In this document: piece after piece, positions 25,129-38,397 of the stretch
Layout of the letters: each line of letters begins with the position of its first letter
How positions within the stretch are numbered: the stretch's first letter is position 1
Origin: Lonsdalea iberica
GTDB taxonomy: Bacteria > Pseudomonadota > Gammaproteobacteria > Enterobacterales > Enterobacteriaceae
Length of the DNA: 64,000 bases
Direction: 5' to 3'
Assembly: GCF_002111585.1 (NCBI RefSeq)
Contig: NZ_LUTP01000003.1
Location: 89,719 to 153,718, forward strand
Notes under the pieces: generated by a model
What the model was told of the DNA's origin: nothing
Seen by the model: the letters and a program-made list of their open reading frames with translations, nothing else
Database searches by the model: none
Translations under genes and position numbers: made by a program

Positions 25129-25500
25129 TCAGATATAGATGTCAATCTGATTGCTTTCGGTCGGCTGGTTGACGCCTTCCTTTTTGTTGCCGGAATTCGA
25201 CGCATTGCTGCTTTCAGCGACGCTCTGCTGTCGCTGACTTTGCTGCGCCTGCGCCATTTGCTCCTGAGCCTGCTGGGTTTGGAGCTGCTCAATCTGAGCT
25301 TCAATCATCTCAATCTGTGCCTGCAACATCTGCGTTTGAGTGGCTTTTGTCTCTTCATCCGCATTTGAATTGGACACATCCTTCAACTGCTCGGTGGTTT
25401 TTTCCAGTTTCTGATTGAGCTGGTTGATTTTCTGCGTGTAGTTGGTCGAGCCGCCAGATGAACTGCTGCTGACGGAAGACACTGAGCTAATACTTGTCAT
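25129..25500 (-). CDS. FlxA-like coiled-coil protein, copy 2
   Basis: 123 residues, same layout as the neighbouring copy: a Ser-rich start (MTSISSVSSVSSSSSGG), a coiled coil (QMLQAQIEMIEAQIEQLQTQ) and the ending PTESNQIDIYI, matching PTASNQINVYV in copy 1. The start has AAGGAGCG upstream. A strong sigma-28-type promoter lies 80 bases before it, so it belongs to the flagellar regulon by inference. The 265 bases to copy 1 have a GC hairpin (25053-25077) without a T-run, so co-transcription is possible. Confidence 0.82.
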   Translation of the reverse strand: MTSISSVSSVSSSSSGGSTNYTQKINQLNQKLEKTTEQLKDVSNSNADEETKATQTQMLQAQIEMIEAQIEQLQTQQAQEQMAQAQQSQRQQSVAESSNASNSGNKKEGVNQPTESNQIDIYI

Positions 25501-25579
25501 TTTCGCTCCTTAATCATTGTGCCATGCCATGATACTCATCCCTTACCCTGTGCTAACGTACGCAGAGGGTAAGATCTTA

Positions 25580-25606
25580 TTGTCGGCAAATCGTTATCAT
25601 CTTTTA
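25580..25606 (-). promoter_or_regulatory. Sigma-28 (FliA) promoter for FlxA-like gene
   Basis: On the minus strand TAAA (25606-25603), exactly fifteen bases, then GCCGACAA (25587-25580). The consensus is TAAA-N15-GCCGATAA, so only one base differs. Confidence 0.75.
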
Positions 25607-25658
25607 AGGCTAGTTCAGTATAAAACATTCCCTATTATGCTCATCAGCCTCCTTCGCG

Positions 25659-27193
25659 CTAGCGTCCATAGACGTTGACCGCTTCCGTCAGGCGGATGGC
25701 CTGCTGTTTCAATCCTGTGGCTACGCCGGACGATTGGGTGACCATCTCGCTATTACCCTGCGTCATTTGCTCGATCTGGGCGATGGAGTCGTTAATTAAC
25801 GCCAGCGCTGACGTCTGTTCGCGCGTGGCGAGACCGATTTCGTGGATGAGGCGGCTGACCTGCCCGACATGTTCCACGATGCTTGAAATATGTTGGTCAG
25901 CCTTTTCTACCAGACGGCTGCCGTTTTGAACGCTGGCGACGTTATCGTCAATCAAGGCTTTGATCTCTTTGGCGGCGGAAGCGGAATTCTGCGCCAACTG
26001 CCGGACTTCGGCGGCGACGACCGCGAATCCTTTACCTTGTTCGCCCGCGCGGCGGCTTCCACGGCGGCGTTAAGAGCCAGAATATTGGTCTGGAACGCGA
26101 TGCTGTCGATGACGGCAATGATATCCACCACCTTTGCACTTGCCGCGTTAATCGCGTTCATCATCTCGACAGTCTGCCGCATGATGTCGCCGCCTTCCTG
26201 TGCCGCCTGAGTGGCGTCGTCGGTCAGTTGAATTGCGTTCGCCGCCGTTTCGGCGCTTTGGTGGACGGCTGAGGTGATCTCTTCGATCGCTGCCGCTGTT
26301 TGCTGCAGGTTGCCCGCCGTCTCTTCCGTGCGATGGCTCAGGTCGACGTTGCCAGCCGCCAACTGCTCGCTGACGCTTTTCATGCCCGCTACCTGAGTGC
26401 TGACGTCGTCGACCAGCGAGTTCAGATTGAGTGAGAATTGGTTAACTACTCGCAGTAGCATGCCGATTTCATCCACGCGGTTGAACCGCAGGGCATCGAC
26501 TTTTCTGCCCGAAACGACGCGCTGCGCCTGACGGAGTAGGGTTTGCAGAGGGCGGGCGATTTGCTGCTGTAAAAAGAGGTCCAGCAACAGCATGGTCAGC
26601 AGCGAAGCGAAGGCTTGTGGGAGAATGCCGGCGCCGGATAGGGAAAATAGAAAAGGAATCACGCCGCCAGCCAATATGGCGCTGCGTAGACGCCAGCGTA
26701 CCGGCATTTTTTGAAATAGGGAGAGAATGGATAACAGGCCCGTTCTGACTACCAGCCCTTTATAGAATGTGCGACGACCCGCCTGCTGTTTGATGACCGC
26801 GTCATAGAGCGCCGCGGCGGCTTTTATTTCTTCTGCTTCCGGCGTATTACGCACGGAAATATAGCCAGAAAGTTTATCGTTATGATAAACCGGCGTGACG
26901 TTAGCGCGGACCCAATAATAATCACCGTTTCTGCGGCGATTTTTCACCATACCAGTCCAGCTGTCTCCCTGTTGCAGGGTATACCACATGTCTGCAAAGG
27001 CAGCGGGAGGCATATCCGGATGACGGACAATATTATGGGGTTGTCCGACAAGGTCTTCGGCGTCAAATCCGCTGACCCGAATAAAGGCCGAATTGGCATA
27101 GGTAATATGGCTTTTAATGTCAGTCGTTGACATTAATGTGGTATTCGCGCTTAACGAATATTCTTGTTGGGTAACAGGTGAATTAACCCTCAT
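25659..27193 (-). pseudogene. Aer-like PAS chemoreceptor, broken by a one-base deletion
   Basis: An N-terminal PAS domain (about residues 20-120, with [11 protein letters not shown] and [11 protein letters not shown] as in the FAD-binding Aer aerotaxis sensor), a hydrophobic membrane region (about 165-205), a HAMP-like segment and a methyl-accepting signalling domain. Upstream, the frame reads through [10 protein letters not shown] and then derails; the rest ([12 protein letters not shown] to the end VNVYGR) is in another frame down to 25659. The switch lies near 26051, where GCC GCC CGC GCG GGC (EAARAGEQG in the family) has lost one base. Repaired, it has about 511 residues versus 506 for E. 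coli Aer. It likely senses redox or oxygen; error versus true decay is unresolved. Confidence 0.85.
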
Positions 27194-27425
27194 AACTAAA
27201 CCCCGAGTGTGTGTTGTCGTAAAAGAAATAAATGAAAAATAACTAACCTATTAAATAAGAAATTTTATTAAAAAGAGTGGCGCTTTATTATTATCGATGG
27301 TGGTTTGGGAAATTGACTTATTTATATAAGCCAAATTCCGTCTGTCCGGGGGTAATTCCACCAGGCTGGGGATTATCCGGTAAAGAATGATGTTGTCAAT
27401 TTATTCGTAATGTTAGGTCGTAGGT

Positions 27426-27453
27426 AATAATCATTCTCGCGATAATGATTATT
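27426..27453. promoter_or_regulatory. 28-bp palindrome, Fur-box-like operator candidate
   Basis: AATAATCATTCTCG is followed by CGATAATGATTATT; the two 14-base arms are inverse complements except at one position. The arms contain GATAATGATTAT and AATAATCATT, like halves of the Fur box GATAATGATAATCATTATC. It lies 233 bases upstream of the aer-like start. Confidence 0.4.
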
Positions 27454-27589
27454 TAAACTATAAAGTCATTTGATGAGATTAAATAAGCTGAAAATAAAAA
27501 TCGATTTTATTGAGTTGTTAAAAATATAACGAATTATTTATTTGTCCCCCTCAAGGTGTTCACAAAGCGGATAAAATAAAATGACATTA

Positions 27590-27612
27590 ACTCCCCCCTT
27601 GAAGAGGGGAGT
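27590..27612 (-). terminator. Possible terminator of barA
   Basis: ACTCCCC and GGGGAGT form a 7-bp stem 16 bases beyond the barA stop. Downstream on the minus strand is TAATGTCATTTTATTTT, T-rich but not a clean run. Confidence 0.45.
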
Positions 27613-27627
27613 GATGATGACGTTTTG

Positions 27628-30378
27628 TTAATCGGCAAGGTATTGCCCCGCCGCTTGCTCGACATGCGTCATTTCATCCAGCAGCTCCAGCCACTCCGGC
27701 TCTAGTGCTTCTGCCGTGACGCCGCGACGCAGCTGCTGTTCCAGATAGGCGCAATGTTGCTTAAGACGAGGCACGCCGCTATAGCTACAGCTGCCGTGCA
27801 GTTTATGGATGGTTTCCAGCAGCGATGCCTGATTTTGGCCGTTTAATTTCGCTTCAATCTGTGGGCGCACCTGGGCCAGGAAATCGAGCAACATTTTAAG
27901 TAAATCACGAGCCAGTTCCGGCTTGTTGGCGGCCTGCCGTTGTGCCAGCGCCCAGTCCAGCGACGGCGTCGCCTCGGCGGCGTTGACCGGAGTGGCTTCC
28001 GGCTCGGCCACGTGCCTGCGCAGCACGCTGTACAGCATCTTTTCATCAATGGGTTTGGACAGATAGTCGTCCATGCCGGACTGGAGGAACTGTTCCCGTT
28101 CGCCGTGCATGACCTGCGCTGTGACGGCGATGATCGGCGTGTCTTTGTGGTTGGGCAATTGGCGGATCAGTTCGCTGGCACGCAGGCCATCCATCCCCGG
28201 CATTTGGATATCCATCAGTATCACGTTCAAATCGTTTTGCCTGGCTTGCTCTACCGCTTCCGCGCCGCTTTCGCACAGAATGATGTCGACCACCAACTCT
28301 TTCAGCAGCGTACCAATCAATTTCAGGTTCGCCAGATTGTCGTCAACCGCCATCACCCGCAGCGGCAGTCGCGGGGTTTCCTGTTTAGGATGAAGTTCCA
28401 GCCCAGTCGTGTTCGCATAGTTGCACTGGAACAGATTGGTGTCCTGCAACAGCGGCAACAGGCGCGCCGAGGTGATGGGTTTGCTCAGGCAGGCATGAAC
28501 GCCCAGCGATTTCAGCTGTTCCGCATCCATCTGCGCCAGACTGGGCAGGGCGAGAATGACGCAGGGCGCGCGACGGCAAAGGTTGTGGATCTTGGGCGTG
28601 AAGTCCAGCAGCGTATTGCGGTAATGGACGGGAATGCCCACCAGCAGAATATCGAACTTTTGCGCCGGCAACAGCTCGGTGGTAGGGCTGTAGCTGACGG
28701 CCAGCGGCGTTCGCCTTAATACATCCAGCGTCGCCTGCGCGGCGGCGGGGTTGGCTTCGACATAGGCCAGATTTTTCCCCTGTAGCATATCGAAGTAGTT
28801 GTTGAGCACGGCGGGGTGCGGATTGAGCTGCAAATTCAGCGTGCACCAGAAGGTAGACCCCTTATCGGGCACGCTGTGGAAGCGGATATTGCCGCCCATT
28901 TCCTGCACCAGCCTCTGGGTGATCACCAGACCCAGCCCCGTACCGCCATGCCGACGGGAAATGCTGGTGTCGGCTTGTCGGAAAGCTTGAAACAGCTGGG
29001 TTTGCTGGGTTTCATCAATCCCGATCCCGGTATCTTTGATTTGAATTTCCAACTGTGCCTGCTGGTGGTGCTGGGAACGTTTTTCCACGCGGATATCAAT
29101 GTTGCCGTGCTCGGTGAACTTAATCGCGTTGCCCAGCAGGTTAGTGACGATTTGCTGGATGCGTAATGGGTCGCCGATAAACTGCTCCGGGACATCACGC
29201 TTGATGTTCAGCGTCAGCTCCAGCCCTTTCTCGTGCGCGGTATGGGCCAGCAGGATCACCATTTCATCCAGCGTGTTGTGCAGAGAGAAAGGGATGTGTT
29301 CCAGCACCAGCTTGCCGGCTTCCAGTTTGGAGAAGTCCAGCACGTCATTGATGATGTTTAGCAGGTTGTTGGCAGAACGTTCAATGGTATGCAGGTAGTC
29401 TTGCTGTGTGGGCGTCAGCTGCGTTTTCAGAGTTTGTCGGGTGAATCCGATCACGCCGTTGAGCGGTGTGCGCAGCTCATGCGACATATTGGCGAGAAAC
29501 TCGGACTTGATGCGGGCGGCTTCCTGAGCGCGCTTCTTGGCTAGATCCAGTTCGACGTTCTGAATCTCCATCTGCTCCAGCGTTTCTCTCAGATCGTAAG
29601 TTGCCTGATCGATGTTCTGCTGCATCTCTTCGTGGTAGGCGGTCAATGACATCGCCATCGAGTTGATGCCGTTTTTCAGCATGTGCAGTTCGCCGAGCAT
29701 TTTGCCTTCGACGCGACTGTCCAACTGGCCCCGGCGAATGCGGTCGACGGTATCCACCATATTGCCGATGGGCGTAGTGACGTCCCGCATCAGGCGATAG
29801 GCGAACAGCAGCGCGCACCCCATACTGATCAGCAACAGCAGACCCGCCAGAGCGATTTCCCGATACTGCTGCAGTTCGATGTTATCCAAATTCAGGGCGA
29901 TGGCGACATACCCTACCGGCGCTAAACGAACACTATTGGTAGTCAGCGACGGGGATAGCGCCTCCTCCGTCAGCAGCGGCATACGCATGATGAAGTGATT
30001 GTCCCGTTCGAAGATCTGGAGCGAATCCGGCACCGGCGATCCCTCCGGCAGCGCCAGAATATTGTTGATATCGCGGGAGTAGGTGCTCACTAGGGGACGA
30101 TGATGCGTATCGAAAATGCTGATGGCGCGAACCACATCGGCGTGGCGGCGGTGTAGCCGGTGTACCAGCTGGCGCAGTGTTTCCGGTTGATGCTGGGCGA
30201 TGGCGAATGCGCTGTTGATCGCCAGAGGTTCAATAATGCTGCTGCCGGCTTCCGTCAGCTGATCCTGCAACTGATTATAACGATGAATGATGAAGAAGCC
30301 GCTGAGCAGGAGTCCCACCAGCAGCGTGGGCGCCAGAATCAGAATCATCATTCGTGCACGCAGACTGTATTTGGTCAT
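27628..30378 (-). CDS. barA: Hybrid sensor histidine kinase BarA
   Basis: 916 residues (E. coli 918). In order: two membrane helices around a periplasmic sensor (about 10-200), HAMP, HisKA with [14 protein letters not shown], HATPase with [13 protein letters not shown], a receiver domain with [12 protein letters not shown], and a C-terminal HPt domain with [10 protein letters not shown]. The phosphorelay passes to the response regulator UvrY/GacA and controls the Csr small RNAs, motility, carbon flow and, in soft-rot bacteria, virulence. It is divergent from rlmD, as in E. coli. Confidence 0.95.
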   Translation of the reverse strand: MTKYSLRARMMILILAPTLLVGLLLSGFFIIHRYNQLQDQLTEAGSSIIEPLAINSAFAIAQHQPETLRQLVHRLHRRHADVVRAISIFDTHHRPLVSTYSRDINNILALPEGSPVPDSLQIFERDNHFIMRMPLLTEEALSPSLTTNSVRLAPVGYVAIALNLDNIELQQYREIALAGLLLLISMGCALLFAYRLMRDVTTPIGNMVDTVDRIRRGQLDSRVEGKMLGELHMLKNGINSMAMSLTAYHEEMQQNIDQATYDLRETLEQMEIQNVELDLAKKRAQEAARIKSEFLANMSHELRTPLNGVIGFTRQTLKTQLTPTQQDYLHTIERSANNLLNIINDVLDFSKLEAGKLVLEHIPFSLHNTLDEMVILLAHTAHEKGLELTLNIKRDVPEQFIGDPLRIQQIVTNLLGNAIKFTEHGNIDIRVEKRSQHHQQAQLEIQIKDTGIGIDETQQTQLFQAFRQADTSISRRHGGTGLGLVITQRLVQEMGGNIRFHSVPDKGSTFWCTLNLQLNPHPAVLNNYFDMLQGKNLAYVEANPAAAQATLDVLRRTPLAVSYSPTTELLPAQKFDILLVGIPVHYRNTLLDFTPKIHNLCRRAPCVILALPSLAQMDAEQLKSLGVHACLSKPITSARLLPLLQDTNLFQCNYANTTGLELHPKQETPRLPLRVMAVDDNLANLKLIGTLLKELVVDIILCESGAEAVEQARQNDLNVILMDIQMPGMDGLRASELIRQLPNHKDTPIIAVTAQVMHGEREQFLQSGMDDYLSKPIDEKMLYSVLRRHVAEPEATPVNAAEATPSLDWALAQRQAANKPELARDLLKMLLDFLAQVRPQIEAKLNGQNQASLLETIHKLHGSCSYSGVPRLKQHCAYLEQQLRRGVTAEALEPEWLELLDEMTHVEQAAGQYLAD

Positions 30379-30439
30379 GGGGGTCCAATGTGGGAGAATT
30401 GAGGCTGATTAATCCGTTAATACATGACATCACACTTAT

Positions 30440-31765
30440 ATGGCGCAATTCTACTCCCCAAAACGGCGTGTGACGACCCGTCAACGCATCACCGTGTCGG
30501 TCAACGACCTCGACCCGTTCGGTCAGGGTGTGGCGCGTCATCAGGGGAAAACGATTTTCATCGCCGGCGCGCTGCCGGGGGAACAGGCCGAAGTCCAGGT
30601 GACTGAGGATAAGAAACAGTTTTCCCGGGCGAGCCTAAAACAGCTGTTGAGCAAGAGCGAAGATCGTGTCGATCCTCGCTGCCCACATTTCAACGTCTGC
30701 GGGGGCTGTCAGCAGCAGCATGCCAGTCAGGCGCTTCAGGAACGGAGTAAATCCAGCGCGTTAATGCGGCTGATGGCGAGGGAGATTGGCGCTACCGTTC
30801 CTTCGCCGGATGTGATTAGCGGCCCGGCCTACGCCTACCGACGCCGTGCCCGGCTTGGGTTATACTTTCAGGCTAAATCACAGCGATTGCAGATGGGATA
30901 TCGCCAGGCGGCCTCGCACGATTTGGTGGAGGTGCGTCACTGTCCAATACTCTGTTCCGAGCTGGAAGCGCTGCTGGTACCTTTGCACGAGTGCCTCAGC
31001 AGCCTTCAGGCGAAAAGGCGTCTCGGTCACGTCGAGCTGGTGCTGGCCGACCAGGGACCGCTGGTGATTCTGCGTCATCTCGATCCGCTTAGCGCCGCAG
31101 ACCGTCAGGCGCTGATCGCACTGGCGCGCGCGCGGTCGATATCGCTGTTTCTCGCCGGTGAGACAGACGCCCTTGAGTGTCTGCACGGCGAAATGCCGAC
31201 CTATCAAATCGACGATCTTTCCCTGGCGTTCAGTCCGCGGGACTTCATTCAGGTGAACGACGTTATCAATCGGCAAATGGTTAGTCAGGCCTTGTCCTGG
31301 CTTGATGTAAAACCGCAGGACCGTGTGCTTGACCTGTTTTGCGGCATGGGCAATTTTACGCTGCCGCTGGCCCGGCGGGCCGAAGTCGTCGGCGTGGAAG
31401 GCGTGCCGGCGTTGGTGGCCAAGGGACAGGAAAATGCCCGACGCAACGGTTTATCCAACGCCGTGTTCTTTCATCATAACCTGGAAGAGGACGTCACCCG
31501 GCAGCCGTGGGCATCGCAGGGGTTCAATAAAATAGTGCTCGATCCGGCCCGTGCCGGCGCGCCGGGCGTTATGTCTCACATCGTGAAACTGGCGCCTGAG
31601 CGGGTGGTCTACATATCCTGTAACCCGACCACGCTGGCGCGAGACAGCAAAGTGCTATTGGCGGCCGGCTATCAGCTGGCGCGGATAGCGATGCTGGATA
31701 TGTTTCCACACACCGGGCATCTTGAATCCATGGCGTTGTTTCTGCCCGGCGCCGGTGGTTGGTAA
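30440..31765 (+). CDS. rlmD: 23S rRNA (uracil(1939)-C5)-methyltransferase RlmD
   Basis: 441 residues. An N-terminal TRAM domain is followed by an iron-sulfur cluster region ([14 protein letters not shown] plus a later CPIL cysteine) and a SAM-dependent methyltransferase domain with [15 protein letters not shown] and the catalytic-cysteine block [12 protein letters not shown]. It methylates U1939 of 23S rRNA. It is 15 bases before relA and probably in the same transcript. Confidence 0.95.
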   Translation: MAQFYSPKRRVTTRQRITVSVNDLDPFGQGVARHQGKTIFIAGALPGEQAEVQVTEDKKQFSRASLKQLLSKSEDRVDPRCPHFNVCGGCQQQHASQALQERSKSSALMRLMAREIGATVPSPDVISGPAYAYRRRARLGLYFQAKSQRLQMGYRQAASHDLVEVRHCPILCSELEALLVPLHECLSSLQAKRRLGHVELVLADQGPLVILRHLDPLSAADRQALIALARARSISLFLAGETDALECLHGEMPTYQIDDLSLAFSPRDFIQVNDVINRQMVSQALSWLDVKPQDRVLDLFCGMGNFTLPLARRAEVVGVEGVPALVAKGQENARRNGLSNAVFFHHNLEEDVTRQPWASQGFNKIVLDPARAGAPGVMSHIVKLAPERVVYISCNPTTLARDSKVLLAAGYQLARIAMLDMFPHTGHLESMALFLPGAGGW

Positions 31766-31780
31766 AGAAAGGGAGAATTT

Positions 31781-34012
31781 ATGGTTGCGGTAAGAAGTGC
31801 ACATTTAAATACCGAAGGCGAATTCGAACCCGATGTGTGGATCGCGTCTTTGGGGATCGCCAACCAGCAGTCATGCGAGCGCCTGAAAGACACCTGGCGC
31901 TATTGTGAACAGCAGACGAAAGATCATCCGGATGCGATGTTGCTGTTGTGGCGCGGCATCGAAATGGTCGAGATCCTCTCCACGCTGAGTATGGATAACG
32001 ACAGCCTGCGCGCGGCCATGCTGTTCCCGCTGGTCAATGCGGATGTTGTCGACGAAGAGACGCTGAAAGAAGCGTTCGGTCAGAATATTGCTAATCTGGT
32101 GCATGGCGTCAGGGATATGGATGCGATACGTCAGCTCAAGGCCACGCAACACGACTCCGTCGCGTCGGAGCAAGTGGATAACATCCGGCGGATGTTGCTG
32201 GCGATGGTGGAAGATTTCCGCTGCGTCGTCATCAAGCTGGCGGAGCGTATCGCTCACCTGCGCGAAGTCAAGGACGCCCCGGAAGAAGAGCGGGTGCTGG
32301 CGGCGAAAGAGTGCACCAACATCTATGCTCCCCTGGCGAACCGGCTGGGCATCGGTCAATTGAAGTGGGAGCTGGAAGATTTCTGCTTCCGCTATCTCCA
32401 CCCCGAAGAGTACAAACGCATTGCCAGCCTGTTGCATGAGCGGCGCATCGACCGTGAACAGTATATCGACGACTTCGTGACCAATCTGCGTCAGGCGATG
32501 GAGAAAGACGGGCTGAAAGCCGAAGTGTACGGCCGTCCGAAACATATCTACAGCATCTGGCGCAAGATGCAGAAAAAATCGCTGTCCTTTGACGAGCTGT
32601 TCGACGTCCGCGCCGTGCGGATCGTGGTCGAGCGTCTACAGGACTGCTACGGCGCGCTCGGGATCGTACACACCCACTACCGTCATCTGCCGGATGAGTT
32701 CGACGACTATGTCGCGAACCCGAAGCCGAACGGCTATCAGTCTATCCACACCGTGGTGTTGGGGCCGCGCGGTAAAACGCTGGAGATCCAGATCCGTACC
32801 CGCGAAATGCATGAGAACTCGGAACTGGGCGTTGCCGCGCACTGGAAGTATAAAGAAGGCGCGTCGACCACCACCCGCTCCGGCTACGAAGGGCGTATCG
32901 CCTGGTTGCGTAAGCTGCTGGCCTGGCAGGAGGAGATGGCGGATTCGGATGAAATGCTGGATGAGGTGCGCAGCCAGGTCTTCGACGATCGCGTCTACGT
33001 GTTTACGCCGAAAGGCGATGTCATTGATTTGCCGACCGGTTCGACGCCGCTGGACTTCGCTTACCATATTCATAGCGACATCGGGCATCGCTGCATCGGC
33101 GCCAAGGTCGGCGGCCGCATAGTACCGTTTACCTATCAGTTGCAGATGGGCGACCAGATCGAAGTCATTACTCAGAAACAGCCGAACCCCAGCCGGGATT
33201 GGTTGAATCCTAATCTGGGCTATGTCACCACCAGCCGCGGGCGGTCCAAGATCCATAACTGGTTCCGGAAGCAGGATCGCGATAAAAACATCCTGGCGGG
33301 CAAGCAGATCCTCGACAACGAGCTGGAAAACCTGGGCCTCAGCCAGAAGATGGCCGAAAAACTGTTGTTACCGCGTTACAACATCAATTCGATGGATGAG
33401 TTTCTGGCCGGAATCGGCGGCGGCGATATTCGTCTGAATCAGGTCGTCAACTTCCTGCAGTCCAAGGTTAATCAGCCGAGCGCGGAAGAGCAGGATCGCG
33501 AGGCGCTGCGCCAACTGACCCAGAAGACCCCGGCACCGACGCGCGCAAGCAAAGACAATGGGCGCGTGGTGGTGGAAGGCGTCGGCAATCTGATGCATCA
33601 CATTGCACGCTGCTGTCAGCCGATCCCAGGCGACGACATCGTCGGCTTCATCACCAAAGGCCGTGGGATCTCTATCCATCGGGCCGACTGCGAACAGCTG
33701 GACGAACTGCGCGGCCATGCGCCGGAACGTGTGGTGGATGCGGTTTGGGGGGAAAGCTACTCCAGCGGATACTCGCTGGTGGTGCGTGTGACCGCCAACG
33801 ACCGCAGCGGTCTGCTGCGCGACATCACGACCATCCTCGCCAACGAGAAGGTCAACGTGCTCGGCGTTTCCAGCCGCAGCGACGTCAAACAGCAGCTCGC
33901 GACGATCGACATGGAAATCGAAATCTACAACCTGCAGGTGCTGGGCCGGGTACTGGCCAAGCTGAATCAGCTGCCTGACGTCATTGACGCGCGTCGTCAG
34001 CAGGGCAGCTGA
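31781..34012 (+). CDS. relA: GTP pyrophosphokinase RelA
   Basis: 743 residues (E. coli 744). It makes (p)ppGpp on ribosomes stalled with uncharged tRNA. Domains: an N-terminal pseudo-hydrolase domain, where the HD metal site is not recognisable, as in other RelA proteins; the synthetase domain (GRPKHIYSIWRKMQ, NPKPNGYQSIHT); TGS (VFTPKGDVIDLP); a zinc-finger/helical region with HIARCCQPIPGD; and a C-terminal ACT domain. mazEF, which follows relA in E. coli, is absent; mazG comes next after 63 bases. Confidence 0.96.
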   Translation: MVAVRSAHLNTEGEFEPDVWIASLGIANQQSCERLKDTWRYCEQQTKDHPDAMLLLWRGIEMVEILSTLSMDNDSLRAAMLFPLVNADVVDEETLKEAFGQNIANLVHGVRDMDAIRQLKATQHDSVASEQVDNIRRMLLAMVEDFRCVVIKLAERIAHLREVKDAPEEERVLAAKECTNIYAPLANRLGIGQLKWELEDFCFRYLHPEEYKRIASLLHERRIDREQYIDDFVTNLRQAMEKDGLKAEVYGRPKHIYSIWRKMQKKSLSFDELFDVRAVRIVVERLQDCYGALGIVHTHYRHLPDEFDDYVANPKPNGYQSIHTVVLGPRGKTLEIQIRTREMHENSELGVAAHWKYKEGASTTTRSGYEGRIAWLRKLLAWQEEMADSDEMLDEVRSQVFDDRVYVFTPKGDVIDLPTGSTPLDFAYHIHSDIGHRCIGAKVGGRIVPFTYQLQMGDQIEVITQKQPNPSRDWLNPNLGYVTTSRGRSKIHNWFRKQDRDKNILAGKQILDNELENLGLSQKMAEKLLLPRYNINSMDEFLAGIGGGDIRLNQVVNFLQSKVNQPSAEEQDREALRQLTQKTPAPTRASKDNGRVVVEGVGNLMHHIARCCQPIPGDDIVGFITKGRGISIHRADCEQLDELRGHAPERVVDAVWGESYSSGYSLVVRVTANDRSGLLRDITTILANEKVNVLGVSSRSDVKQQLATIDMEIEIYNLQVLGRVLAKLNQLPDVIDARRQQGS

Positions 34013-34029
34013 GCCGCAGTCCCATCATC

Positions 34030-34052
34030 TGGGCGGGCCCGTTGCCCGCCCA
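34030..34052 (+). terminator. GC-rich stem-loop after relA
   Basis: TGGGCGGGC, CCGTT loop, GCCCGCCCA is a perfect 9-bp stem 18 bases after the relA stop, but no T-run follows, so it may be a weak terminator or an mRNA-stabilising structure. Confidence 0.45.
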
Positions 34053-34075
34053 TTCAGCCTTAACCAGGAAACGTT

Positions 34076-34870
34076 ATGTCCTCATCCATCTCCCGACTGC
34101 TCGCTATCATGACGCAACTGCGCGACCCGCAAGGCGGCTGCCCATGGGACAGCAAACAAACCTTCGATTCAATAATTCCTTATACGCTGGAAGAAACCTA
34201 TGAAGTGCTGGACGCTATCCGGCGTAAGGATTTTGACGATTTGCGCAGCGAGCTTGGCGATCTGCTGTATCAGGTCGTGTTTTACGCCCAGATGGCTCAG
34301 GAACAGGGTCTGTTCGACTTTTCCGAGGTCTGCGACGCCATCAGCGACAAGCTGGAGCGGCGTCATCCGCATATTTTCGCCGGGGCCGATGCGCCAGAGG
34401 CCGCCAACGCGCTGAAAAGTTGGGAACAGACCAAGTCCAAGGAGCGAGCCGAAAAGGCCCTACACTCGCAGGTCGATGACATTCCGGAAGCGTTGCCAGC
34501 GCTGATGCAGGCGCAAAAAATCCAGCAGCGCTGCTCGGCGGTGGGGTTTGACTGGGAAACGCTGGGGCCTGTCGTGGACAAGCTGTACGAAGAAATCGAC
34601 GAGGTCATGTTTGAGGCGAAGCAGGCGGTCGTGGATCAGGAACGCCTGGGTGAAGAGCTGGGCGATATGTTCTTCGCCGCCGTCAATCTTTCACGACATT
34701 TGGGCCACAAGGCGGAAATCACGCTGCAGGACGCAAATCGTAAATTCTGCCGCCGTTTTCGTCAGGTAGAGCAAATCATTAGCGAAAAAGGGAAAACACT
34801 TTCCGAAGCCCGCCTTGAGGAAATGGAGGCCGCCTGGCAGCAGGTAAAACGTGAAGAAAAAGGGCATTAA
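34076..34870 (+). CDS. mazG: Nucleoside triphosphate pyrophosphohydrolase MazG
   Basis: 264 residues with two MazG repeats; the metal-binding EExxE/ExxD pattern is seen in EETYEVLDAIRRKDFDDLRSELGD and again in LYEEIDEVMFEAK...EELGDMFF. It hydrolyses canonical and damaged NTPs to NMPs and is thought to lower (p)ppGpp build-up. It starts behind CAGGAAAC. Confidence 0.94.
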   Translation: MSSSISRLLAIMTQLRDPQGGCPWDSKQTFDSIIPYTLEETYEVLDAIRRKDFDDLRSELGDLLYQVVFYAQMAQEQGLFDFSEVCDAISDKLERRHPHIFAGADAPEAANALKSWEQTKSKERAEKALHSQVDDIPEALPALMQAQKIQQRCSAVGFDWETLGPVVDKLYEEIDEVMFEAKQAVVDQERLGEELGDMFFAAVNLSRHLGHKAEITLQDANRKFCRRFRQVEQIISEKGKTLSEARLEEMEAAWQQVKREEKGH

Positions 34871-34943
34871 GGGATTTTAGGCCTGAAATGGCTGATAATT
34901 CACATATTTTGATTTATCAGTATGATTTTTCAGGAAGATGTTT

Positions 34944-34969
34944 CGCCGCGACTTTGCAAGGTCGCGGCG
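34944..34969 (+). other. Perfect stem-loop in the mazG-pyrG gap
   Basis: CGCCGCGAC, eight-base loop TTTGCAAG, GTCGCGGCG. The 9-bp stem lies 74 bases after mazG and 125 bases before pyrG, with no T-run after it. It could be a weak mazG terminator or part of a pyrG leader. Confidence 0.45.
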
Positions 34970-35079
34970 GCCATGGACAGGATGACTATCCGATATTAGG
35001 CAAAACGAACATTTGTGGCGCCCATCAGGTTCCGGTATACTACTTTCCCGTCTTGGTCTTCCATCATCCTTAAACCTAA

Positions 35080-36732
<1,653 letters not shown>

Positions 36733-36743
36733 GGTTTTGTCAG

Positions 36744-36770
36744 CAACGCGCGTCCAGAGGTCGCGCGTTG
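36744..36770 (+). terminator. Stem-loop between pyrG and eno
   Basis: CAACGCGCG, nine-base loop, CGCGCGTTG: a perfect 9-bp stem 11 bases after the pyrG stop, followed by TTCGTCTGAGGTTTT. It may be a partial terminator; eno probably has its own promoters as well. Confidence 0.5.
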
Positions 36771-36779
36771 TTCGTCTGA

Positions 36780-38114
<1,335 letters not shown>

Positions 38115-38180
38115 TCGCCTCCTTTTCTTCTCTGGAGTCTGATGCGGAATAGCGTTCAGGCTCCGATGGGATTGAATACA

Positions 38181-38217
38181 AATCCGGAAGCGCGTCATGC
38201 GCCTCCGGATTTTTTTT
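38181..38217 (+). terminator. Terminator of eno
   Basis: AATCCGGAAGCGC, GTCAT loop, GCGCCTCCGGATT with one mismatch, followed by eight T. Confidence 0.88.
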
Positions 38218-38397
38218 GCCCGTCACTCAAGTCTGCCGGGGCGCGTCATGTTTTCTCCGCTCTTCTTTCCCGAACTGAGACTTTCTCTTTTATGCGCTTT
38301 CTCAATGCGTCAGCTTTGAGTCGAGGAGCGAATGAATGGGTGAAGAGGAGGTGGGGGGATATGGCAGGGAGAACGTTCCCCCTGCCGTAGACGTGAC

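Larger units (their letters stand above)
27194..27627. other. AT-rich gap between the aer-like gene and barA
   Basis: No gene is visible in these 434 bases. It contains a near-perfect 28-bp palindrome (27426-27453) and a hairpin at 27590-27612 (ACTCCCC/GGGGAGT) just beyond barA. The remainder is AT-rich and probably holds the aer-like promoter. Confidence 0.6.

Noticed and set aside
34013..34075. mazEF toxin-antitoxin genes between relA and mazG
   Set aside because: The gap is only 63 bases and contains just a GC stem-loop and the mazG ribosome binding site.
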